Of a stretch of DNA of 64,000 nt, positions 10,081 through 19,500 are shown in pieces. Position numbers and translations under genes: made by a program. Position 1 is the first letter of the stretch. Each line of letters starts with the position of its first letter. Source of the stretch: Valencia hispanica (lineage: Eukaryota; Chordata; Actinopteri; Cyprinodontiformes; Valenciidae); assembly GCA_963556495.2 (NCBI GenBank), contig OY747709.1, positions 23,199,400 to 23,263,399 on the forward strand, in the 5' to 3' direction. Below the pieces are notes generated by a model, which worked only from the letters and a program-made list of their open reading frames with translations, was not told the origin of the DNA and made no database searches.

Positions 10081-11733
10081 CTAAAGTCCTGAGGTCTGCG
10101 ACGAAGGAGCGGGAACCGTGAGGCGTGGTGGCCGGCTGCGGAGCAGAACTCCCGGAGAGGAGTAGAGGACCCACGACCAGGCGTTGAGGACCCACGACGA
10201 GGCGTTGAAGACACACGACGAGGCGTTGGAAGACCCACGACGAGGCGTTGAACTCATGGCCGTGTCCCTCTGGACACCCTGGGCAGAGCCAAGAGCCCGA
10301 GGCATATCCTTCTGGACACCCTCGGTGGAGTCTGGAGACCGAGGCGTGTCCTTCTGGACACCCTCGGCAGAGTCTGGAGCCCGAGGCGTGTCCTCCGGAA
10401 CACCCCCGGCGGAGTCAGGAGCTAGAGGAGTTTCCTCCGGAACACTCTCTGCGGGGTCGGAAGCCAGAGGCGTGTTCTCCGGAACATCCTCTGTGGAGTC
10501 AGAAACCAGAGGCGTGTTCCCCAGAACACCCTCTGCGAAGTCAAGAACCAGAGGCGTGTTCTCCGGAACACCCCCTGTGGAAACAGGAACCAGAGGCGTG
10601 TTCTCTGGAACACCCCCTGTGGAGACAGGAACCAGAGGCGTGTCCTCCGGAACACCCCCGGCGGAGTCAGGAGCTAGAGGAGTTTCCTCCGGAACACTCC
10701 CTGCGGGGTCGGAAGCCAGAGGCGTGTTCACCGGAACATCCTCTGTGGAGTCAGAAACCAGAGGCGTGTTCCCCAGAACACCCTCTGCGAAGTCAAGAAC
10801 CAGAGGCGTGTTCTCCGGAACACCCCCTGTGGAGACAGGAACCAGAGGCGTGTCCTCCGGAACACCCCCGGCGGAGTCAGGAGCTAGAGGAGTTTCCTCC
10901 GGAACACTCCCTGTGGAGTCAGGAACCAGAGGCGTGTCCACAAAGACACCCTCGGCGGAGTCAGGAACCAGGGGCGTGTTAACCCGGACACCCCCTGTGG
11001 AAACAGGAGTCAGGGGCGTGTTCTCCCGGGCACCCCCTGTGGAAACAGGAGTCAGGGGCGTGTTCTCCCGGGCACCCCCTGCGGAAACGCCGGCAGGCCT
11101 GAACCCACTGGAGAGGTCGACGGGCTTCTGCTGGCATCCGCTGGAGAGATCAGCGGGCTGCTGGCACCTGCTGGAGGAGTTTGCAGGCTGAGAGACCACT
11201 AAAACTGACTGGGAATAGGCTGAGGTTGACTGCGGTGGCTGAGAGGATTCTGAGGTGGAGATGACATGCTTAGAGAGTCTCTTACGGCGTGGTTTGGAGG
11301 TTAGAGGTGAAGTAGCAACTGGTGGAGAAGATGAGCAGCTGGAGGGGGAGTTAACCAATTTCAAAGGTCTATGAGGATTAAGTGAAAAATAGTCTGGTAT
11401 GTCATGGTAGAAAAATTCCTGTAGATCCAATTCAGACGAATGACGAATGGATGAAGATGAGGTGGACGGTAAAGTGATTTTAGCAAGATCAGAAATGGCC
11501 TGGTGTCTGTGGACTTCAGCCTCATTTAGCATTTCTTCTAAACCCAATCTCTTTAAATGGGGCTTTACACTTAAATGATAAATGCTAAACTCAGCCACCC
11601 GCAGTCTAGTCCTGGGATCGGATCTGGTAGCCATGGTGTTATAGAAAAGTTTAACTGTAACATGCAATCTGTTCCAGTCTTTATGGGTGAGGTCAGCTAC
11701 TGGGTCCTGTAACTGGCTGGTTCGTTCTGTCAT
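10081..11733 (-). CDS. Repeat-rich 550-residue protein of LTR element 2
   Basis: An unbroken minus-strand frame whose ATG lies in the last six bases of the 5' LTR (ATGACA), so the priming stretch is itself translated (MTERTSQ). Residues 1 to about 100 look like a small helical domain rich in Leu, Arg and His. Then come a Ser-rich linker, an acidic motif SELDLQEFFYHD similar to element 1, a basic patch KPRRKRLSK, and 19 imperfect 14-residue units of the type NTPLVPVSTGGVPE, encoded at about 10255-11065. The C-terminus is Ser/Arg-rich. It occupies the gag position, but no zinc knuckle or known fold is seen. An intact frame in a copy with a damaged LTR suggests recent activity. The function is unknown. 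Confidence 0.6.
   Translation of the reverse strand: MTERTSQLQDPVADLTHKDWNRLHVTVKLFYNTMATRSDPRTRLRVAEFSIYHLSVKPHLKRLGLEEMLNEAEVHRHQAISDLAKITLPSTSSSSIRHSSELDLQEFFYHDIPDYFSLNPHRPLKLVNSPSSCSSSPPVATSPLTSKPRRKRLSKHVISTSESSQPPQSTSAYSQSVLVVSQPANSSSRCQQPADLSSGCQQKPVDLSSGFRPAGVSAGGARENTPLTPVSTGGARENTPLTPVSTGGVRVNTPLVPDSAEGVFVDTPLVPDSTGSVPEETPLAPDSAGGVPEDTPLVPVSTGGVPENTPLVLDFAEGVLGNTPLVSDSTEDVPVNTPLASDPAGSVPEETPLAPDSAGGVPEDTPLVPVSTGGVPENTPLVPVSTGGVPENTPLVLDFAEGVLGNTPLVSDSTEDVPENTPLASDPAESVPEETPLAPDSAGGVPEDTPRAPDSAEGVQKDTPRSPDSTEGVQKDMPRALGSAQGVQRDTAMSSTPRRGSSNASSCVFNASSWVLNAWSWVLYSSPGVLLRSRPPRLTVPAPSSQTSGL
10255..11065. repeat. 42-bp tandem array, 19 units with higher-order copies
   Basis: Units of 42 bp built on AGAGGCGTGTTCTCCGGAAC. 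A block of five to six units is repeated (compare about 10440-10670 with 10680-10905). Because the period is a multiple of three, frames on both strands stay open. Confidence 0.85.
11709..11727 (-). promoter_or_regulatory. Self-priming type primer-binding stretch, element 2
   Basis: On the minus strand GAACGAACCAGCCAGTTAC follows the LTR end. About 15 of 16 bases pair with the LTR segment at the predicted transcript start. The stretch differs from that of element 1 but pairs with its own LTR. Confidence 0.7.
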
Positions 11734-12276
11734 ATTTGGTATATAAAAAGGACCCAAAGGCAGCAACAATTAAACTTTAATGATTTAATAATTAACAAAA
11801 ACAAGGAACAAAAATTTACAGAACTCGGAGGAACAACAGGAACTGGGCAGGAATCAGGATCAGACAGGAAAAGAATGACGACGAACCAGCGAGTTGTGAC
11901 TGAGAGTGGACTGTATTTATACTGAGGGGAGTGTGAGGATGTGAGCAAAAAGAGCTGAGGACTAATTAAGGGAAGCGGTTGCAGCTGAGAGGGAGTGAGC
12001 AGGTGAAACTAATTAGCAGCTGGGATGGAAGGCAGAATGGCTAGGGAAACTGGGAGGAACACCAGGAGCAAAACATAAGGACTAGACAGAGGATAATACT
12101 AAAGAGGAATACAAAATAGAAAGGAGCAAAGGGTGAAAAACATCTAAGAACAAGGAGAAATATGGAAACAAGAAAGTGCAGAAATAACTAGTAGAAACAA
12201 AGAATAACTAAACACGATAATAGAACTAAATAAGGAAAATAACTAACAAAAACACAAACACCTAGGAACCATGACA
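11728..12276 (-). repeat. 5' LTR of element 2 with TATA box
   Basis: Complete LTR. The minus strand has GTATAAATA (11914-11922) and, 26 nt after the TATA start, AACTCGCTGGTTCGTC (about 11880-11895). That segment is complementary, with one mismatch, to the stretch just inside the LTR. Confidence 0.85.
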
Positions 12277-13371
12277 TATTCTCAATACCAATTTTCTTTT
12301 TTTCTGCAGTAGTCAGCAGCTGGGATTACTGGCTCTCCATTATTCACTTTTTAATTGGCTATATTTCATTTTTATAATTTCTCAGACAAGGAATTTTTGT
12401 TGGTACACTCCATCTTTTGTATACATGGAAAGGGGGGGTGCTAGGAATGTATTTGTGGGAGACATCTAATGGTCCTGAATGTGCTGACAGGGCGGTAAAG
12501 CAGGGTGTGGTTCTTGGAAAAGCTCTAACTGGTGCCATTTTTAACATTTTTTTCAAATCATATTAACATAATTCCTACTTTTTTCCCTTTTTCATTTTAA
12601 CTGGCTTGTATCTTCGCTAATCCTGTGAAGAGTTATTTGCTTCCTAAAATATTTTCTAAATTAATTCATGCTTTTTATAATGAGTTTAATCTTTTATGAC
12701 ATGCAATGTGCTTTGACACCACCCTCTGTTTGTAATAACACTCTGTAGAGACTTTTATTGGAAAGCGGGGTTCAACACACTGACTGTTGGTTCACGCGTG
12801 TGCATGACACATGGATTTAATAAATCCTATTTGCATTAGCATAGTAATTAGAGTGGCGCATCATCGCCACATGCCGTCCATTCATGTCTATCCGAAACAC
12901 ATTTTGATGCACTTTCTCATGCGCATGTGTATGTTTTCACCTGACTGTTGCCGGTTTGCCTAAATAAACACACATTCTATGAAAATTGAAGTTGCTTGAG
13001 AGCTATTATAAATAGCTGCTTTGTGATTGGCCGAAACAACGTTCTCTGGTAAGCTCTTCCGTATAGCAACAGCCCCTCCCTCTCTTCTTCTTCTGCCCTT
13101 TTTTCTCTGGAATCTCCCTTTACCTCACCCCCACCCCCTGCCTTTAAAAAATACAGACAGACTTCTTGTGTGGCTCACCTACCCACAATGCACTTGGTGG
13201 TGCCACTGGCTTCAGATGAAGTGTATGTTTGTTAGGGGTGGTGGTCTTCTTTGCTCTTACTCGCCTCTTGTTTCTGCTGTAAGCTCCAGCTCAACTCAGT
13301 CACCTCCCCCCCTTGCCCGCTCCTCCTCCCGACACCCCTCTGTCTCACTGCTGCGGCAGCATCTGGATGTA
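12277..13371. other. phactr3 upstream region
   Basis: No gene. It contains an octamer-like ATTTGCAT (about 12829) next to TAATTA-type homeobox words. A TATA-like TATAAATAG lies near 13006, followed by ATTGG (a reversed CCAAT) at about 13025. A CT-rich stretch then leads into the first exon. The region is plausible as a promoter and 5' UTR; no transcript evidence is available. Confidence 0.4.
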
Positions 13372-13385
13372 GTCGCCATGGCAAC
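13372..13385. promoter_or_regulatory. RFX X-box-like palindrome
   Basis: GTCGCCATGGCAAC fits the RFX X-box form (GTNRCC, short spacer, RGNAAC) with a 2-nt spacer. It overlaps a possible upstream start codon (13378) in an ideal GCCATGG context. Confidence 0.5.
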
Positions 13386-13554
13386 AGCAGCAGGCCAGAC
13401 CCCACCTCCTTCTTGTGTCTCTATGCACACACACACTCTTTATACACAGACACAGTGCCTCCTCCTCTCCTACCCCCCACCGCCACCACCGACTGGCTGT
13501 GTTTCCTTCAAGCTTGACCTGGATTCAGCGCGCGCCACCGCATATGCAACAGTG

Positions 13555-13579
13555 ATGATGGCGGTGACGCAGAAGCAGG
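13555..13579 (+). CDS. phactr3: phactr3 putative first coding exon
   Basis: ATGATGGCGGTGACG... ends in CAGG before the donor GTCAGT. It leaves one base, which joins the TT of the next exon to make Val, so the phase fits. The frame is also open upstream to an ATG at 13378. The evidence is splice phase and position only; there is no clear similarity. Confidence 0.5.
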
Positions 13580-16500
13580 GTCAGTCCCCTGATCTGCTTT
13601 TTGTGACAGAAGCCCCCCCCCACTCCCAAAATTTTTTTTTACATTAAAAGTCCCTTTTATCTGTTCTCCTTTTTTTACTTTTCAATTATTTTTGTATTTA
13701 AACTACACCCATTTTTATCTTTCTCCTTGTTTCTCGTCTCCTTCATTCCTCTCCCAGTCACTTCCTTCATCCACGTTATCCTACCCACCATGTGCTTCAA
13801 AGAAGGAGGCAAAGATTTGAAAGAAACGTCAACTGTATCCTCCCTCCTGCATCGCTCTGCAAGCCTCCCTCCTTCCTCCCTGATCCTCCCCTTCCACCCC
13901 CTTTTCAGCTGATTGTTTGAACAAAGATATAAGCTTCATGAAGGCAGATATTGCTTCATTATTCTTTCCCCCTGTTGTGTCACATTGACGTATGTAGCTC
14001 TTTAAAGCATGCAAGTTAATGCCTATTTCCGTTTTCTTGGCTTTCTTAGAAACTGGCAGCCTGGCGGCGATGTGCGTGAACAGATTTATAGGCCCACACT
14101 TTGCCTAATATAAGTCATAGCCGTCATTCATTCAAATGCACGTTTCCTGCAGACAGAAGAGAGCGAGAGATCGCAGCACATTGTATGGGGATCAATACTG
14201 CTGGACTCTCATGCAGAAGTTTGTGTTTGTTTTATCTTGTGTATAATTTGTAGTTTGGGCAAAATAACTGTTTCAATCATAAAATTGGATCATTAATTTT
14301 TTGATGACTGCAGTATGTTTTGTTATTGCCGTCTGGAAGCTTTTAAGCTGTCGTGTATTTTATTTTTCTTGACTAATTTGTTTGTGCACAGAAAGATCCG
14401 CAAGCTTTTTGTAGAAGCTAATAGGAATTCAAAAATAGAATGAAAAATAATTTAGTGGGTGCAGAACACAAACAGGAGGAGTGTAGCTCAACCAGCCTCA
14501 GACAGAAATATTGGATAAATATTTGTGGATTTTCCATGTAAAAAAACAGAAATGACAAACAGGATTATGGATATGAAAAGAAACTGACATATCAAAGTTA
14601 AACTGTTTGTAAACTGAGTCAGAACTAATAATCTGCAATGCCTTGCAAATGTATTCTCACTGTTTGAACTTTTTCACATTTTGTGAACTGACGTTTGGGG
14701 TCATTGGGATTTTATGTCTTGTGTTGGTAAATTAATGGAAAGTATACCATTAACTATAACTATAAATGTATTTTAGCAGTTTTTACAGACAAAAATCTGA
14801 AAGTGAGGTCTGTATTTTTATTTGGTCCTGATACACAAATAATTTGTAGAAGCATGATTTGCAAAATTACAGCTGCAGGTCTTTTTGCATTGGATTTTAT
14901 TTAGGGATATTGAGATAAAGGGGGCTGAGCTCAAATGCATGCCATACTTTTTAAGCTTTTTGCATGTGAAAATTTTTATAATCTACTACACTGCATTAAT
15001 AAAATGTATTTATAAAACCTCATTAAAATGCACTAAGGTTTGTCATCTACTGTGACAAAATATGAAAAAGTCTAAAGGATGTACATTTCTAAAACACTGT
15101 ATAAACTGTACATTTAGAAGAAGAAAGCAAGATGCAGACTGCATCAGACATTAAAAAGATTATTCTCTTTCATGCAGCTCCACGGCTGAAGCACCTGTTG
15201 GTCATCAGGCTAATAGATCTTTTATGAGGCAGTCTGTGTCACAGTGTTGGTGTATTCTCCGAAAAATTTAGACAGGGAGAGATATTTATTTTGATAGATG
15301 ACGTATGGCTCAGTGGGAGGGCAAATAACAGCCGTAGGAGAGTGTGCCATGATTGAATTAGTCTTTCTAATTTAATCTTTTCACAGCACTTGGACTCCAT
15401 CATGGTTTATTCAGTGAGGTGAGCATACTAATTGGGCTCCTGTTCTCTCTCTCCCCCTCTTACTTGTCCCCTTCCTCCTTCTTTTGCGCATTTTAACCTC
15501 ATCCTGTCAACTCTGAACCTCCACACTCCACCTTGTCTCCTTTCTCTATGTTTGGTCATATTCATATATATATATCCAACCACTGCCTTCTTATCACCCC
15601 CTCCCCCCAAAAAATCTTGCCCCTTCTTTGGGCCTTCTCTCTGTCTCTTCTGTTCCTGCAGTTGAACTCGTGGACCAGCAGAGGGTGCTCAGAACAGGCT
15701 GCCTGGTAACAGGGGTTCACACTCCACCCATCCGACGTAATAGCAAGCTGGCCACCCTGGGGCGAATTTTCAAGCCCTGGAAGTGGAGGAAAAAGAAAAA
15801 TGAAAAACTCAAACAGAGCTCCACAGGTACGATGGAAGGTGTTAGAACTGATGGAGGCCTGAGATGTCCATCATCCACACTAATGATCATGTGACCACAT
15901 TAGTCCTAATCCTTTATAATGAATTAGGTTAGGATAACCTAATGAAGGGATGTGGGTGAAGAGACGTGGCAATTTAGGATTGAGCCATTTGAATTAATTT
16001 ACTCCATATCCATTTCAATTCATGCCTGCAAAGTTCGCTATGGATTAATACTCCAATAAAGCCACACAGATGTTATGATTGATGATGTTTATGTGTAAGA
16101 AAAGCAAGAATTTTTAACTAAATCCTGAAAACTTCCCTTGGGCTGTTTAAATTGGGGTTGTTGAAAGGACTACACATCCGTTTTTATAATGTTAGTTGCT
16201 AATATGTATAATATTTTACAGTCAAGTTGGAAATATACTGGTATAATGTAAAACAAAAGTTGACATGGTAGTTAAACTAAATTAGAGCACGGTAGCACCC
16301 TGGTGACCCTGCAAGGATTATGCTGTTATAGAAATTAGATGAATGGATTTATCAAAACTCAGGATTTCCAGTTCAGATTTTTTTCTGTCCCTGATACTAA
16401 TCTAAGACACTTTGGAACAGGCATTTGTTGAAACACTTCCCAATATTTTATCGAATCAGTCCTATATGTACAGTGACATAAACAAGTATTGTTTCCCTTG

Positions 16501-19500
16501 CTAATTTCCCATAATTTTGTCACGCTTAAATATGTTAGTTATTCGAAGAAGTTACAATATCAGATTGATAAAGAAATATAAGATAATCTGGATAAATGCA
16601 AAAAACTGTTTCTTTTTTTAAGTTAATAAAGGAGAAAACCCCTATTTGAAGGGGCTTACAGTATGTAAAAAGGTAATCATAAATTTAGTGCTTTCAATAT
16701 CAAAAGTTTGAGTTGTATTTCAGCTGTGGTTTGCACAGCTCTACCCTAACCAACGGCTGTTTGACTGGATATTTTTATGTTGAATTTTATTGACAAAAAG
16801 TGAATAAGTGCCACTAACAGTGACAGTGTATCGTTTAGGCTGAAGAATTGACACACAAGCGCACAACACCCACATTCTTAATTCCCGTTTGAGAGAACAC
16901 ATAAGAGATAAACTGGTTGTGATCTTAATCCCTGTGCATAGTCTTTAATAGAACAAAAACATAAATAATTCGTTCAAGACTAAATACTATTGCTACTAAA
17001 CCCAGATAAAAAAAATGTCTTCCTGATTACAATAATCGACTCCAATCCAATTGTTTTTTTTTTCTTTTCTTGAACAGATGTAGCATTATCCAGCAGTCTC
17101 ATGTGCCACGATCCCAGCTCTCCCACCCAAGGCTGCTGTTCAGATGGGACAGTCTTACTTGGTGGATTTGGGGGACCTTTGAATCCTAACCTCACAGTCA
17201 GCAGCGTTGAGTACCTTGGTCCGGAGGAGGAGCTTCCCTCTTCTGGTATATTTCTAGTTTAAATTGGACCTTATTGCAGAGAAAAGAAATGGTTAGTGAG
17301 AAAAAAAGATTTGCGGAGGACCTTCAGCTGCAAGATCGCGAAAATTCTGAATTGAATTAATTCACTTTGTTTGACAGTCATTCATAAAAAAATATTGAGA
17401 CAATGGTTTTGATGTTATGATAACTGTAAAAATAATTTACCGTAGAAGTAAAAGTTTGAAATAGTTTTAGGCATTTTTTATTTAATTTATTCCTCACATA
17501 TAAGGATCAGCTAATGAGTCACTATTCTTCTTTTACCAATAGAGGGCAGCAAAGACAACTAAATGTTGTGTTCAATCCCATCTCCAGATATTTATATTTG
17601 TACAAATTCCACAAGGAGTGAGAGCATTTTACAAATTTCTCTGTCACCATCTGGTGCATTAGGTACAATGATGGTTTTTGATATGGGTACTGCAGCTCAC
17701 TGCCCAGGGCAGCATGGCCTAGCAGCTTTTCAGTGTTTATCTGCAATTTGATCATCTTAAATCTGAAATACTTAGATTGAGTGAATCGTGACTGGTTTGT
17801 TTTTCTGTAAACAGAGCCTCATTGAAACAAAATTTTGAATTTTTGAAACCTCTGTTTGTAAGAACACACAGAGAAACAATTTTCACATATTCACCTCATT
17901 ATTTGCAATTCAAATATCTCAGCAAATGGTGTTTTAGTCTATCTTGTTCAAACTGTTTACGTGGATTTTCTCTTTTTTATGTGAATTCTGACATCTTACT
18001 CTTAATGAATTTAAATGTTTTATTATTGTAAATGTACTTTAGTGGCTGCTCCTCTCCAAGACTGTGACCGGTTGGAGGACAATGTAGCACCATCTGAGGA
18101 GAATGCAGAGGAAGAGACACACCCAGCGGGGGATCTACCTGAGGGGCTGCAGGTCACAGGAGGGCACATGGAAGAAAGATTGGAGGACGAAATCACTCCA
18201 GGAACATCACCACCACAAGTACCTCCTAAACATTTGCCCCAGCTGAGCTCTGTAGATGGTGAGTTGTTCTGAAATGATAAAAAATACATTAAAACTCAAA
18301 GTAAAATAATGATACAGTATGTACAGTCTAACAGGTACGGGGGAAAAAAACAAAACAAATCTCAGCTTATGGTACATATGGGGTTCCTATGCCGTCTGGG
18401 CAAGTCTGGAATTTGATTTCAGCATGTTTGGGATAAGACTTGAAAAAGAGGAGCATGAAAAAACATATTATTCAGACTTTTTCCTGTCACACCTTGTTAC
18501 CTTCAATGTGGTCCTCCTGTGCTTCCTCCATTGTTCTGTCCTTTGTGTTCCACCAGCCCTTGTCTCTTCCTTCCTTTCTGGTGTCCCACCTTATGTCCTT
18601 CCTTGTGTTTCTTCCTTCCTTCCTTCCTTCCTTCCTTCCTTCCTTCCTTCCTTCCTTCCTTCCTTCCTTCCTTCCTTCCTTCCTTCCTTCCTTCCTTCCT
18701 TCCTAAAAGCTCAAAAACTGAGTCTAGAAAAGTCAGGCATTTTTACAATGGAAGTGTGCAGGAACCCTGTAGATAAGCAAATTTACAATGGGGCAAAAAA
18801 GTATTTTGGCAGCCACAGTTTGTGCAAGTTGCCCCACTTAAAAAGATGATAGATGTCTGTCATTTACATCCTAGGGTAAACTTCAACTGTGAGAGACAAA
18901 AAAGCCAGGAAATCACACTGTGGTCCTCCTGTGCTGCTTCCATTGTTCTGTCCTTCCTTATTTTGTGAAATCCCTTCCTGCCTTCTGTCCTTCCTTGTGT
19001 TCCACCTGCCCTCATCTCTTCATTCCTTTCTGGTGTCCCACCTTCCTTCCTTCCTTCCTTCCTTCCTTCCTTCCTTCCTTCCTTCCTTCCTTCCTTCCTT
19101 CCTTCCTTCCTTCCTTCCTTCCTTCCTTCCTTCCTTCCTTCCTTCCTTCCTTCCTTCCTTCCTTATTTAAAGTCTGCCTACTGCAGAAACATAAACCTTT
19201 AGTGAACTTTAATATTTTATATGTCTAATTCTTTATAAAGGACCTAAAAGCTCAAAAGCTGAGTCTAGAAAAGTCAGGCATTTTTACAATGGAAGTGTGC
19301 AGGAACCCTGTAGATAAGTGAATTTACAGTGGGGCAAAAAAGTATTTTGGCAGCCACCGATTGTGCAAGTTGTCCCACTTAAAAAGATTATAGAAGTCTG
19401 TCATACATCATAGGTACACTTCAACTGTGAGAGACAAAATGTAAAAAAAAGAAGCCAGGAAATCACACTGTATGATTTTTTGAAATAATTTATTTGTATA

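Larger units (their letters stand above)
9731..12276 (-). mobile_element. Short non-autonomous LTR retroelement (element 2)
   Basis: Bounded by an exact TATTC target duplication (9726-9730 and 12277-12281), with TGTCAT...ATGACA ends. A complete 549-bp LTR lies at 11728-12276. The partner LTR at 9731 keeps its outer about 250 bp but has lost its inner part (the U3 side on the minus strand) and a further 40 bp. Between them is a long minus-strand open frame (550 codons) and no polymerase. The sequence near 10020-10075 resembles element 1 near 1275-1315 (GGAGGGGGC...GGAAGGAGGGCC), so the two elements share ancestry near the 3' LTR. Confidence 0.88.

Noticed and set aside
10184..11191. 335-codon plus-strand open frame
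   Set aside because: A shadow of the 42-bp array read on the opposite strand; no start context or similarity.
18319..18849. 176-codon frame with PSFL repeats
   Set aside because: Translation of a (TTCC)n microsatellite inside a phactr3 intron.
18889..19228. Frames of 93-102 codons with PSFL repeats
   Set aside because: Same reason: second (TTCC)n array.
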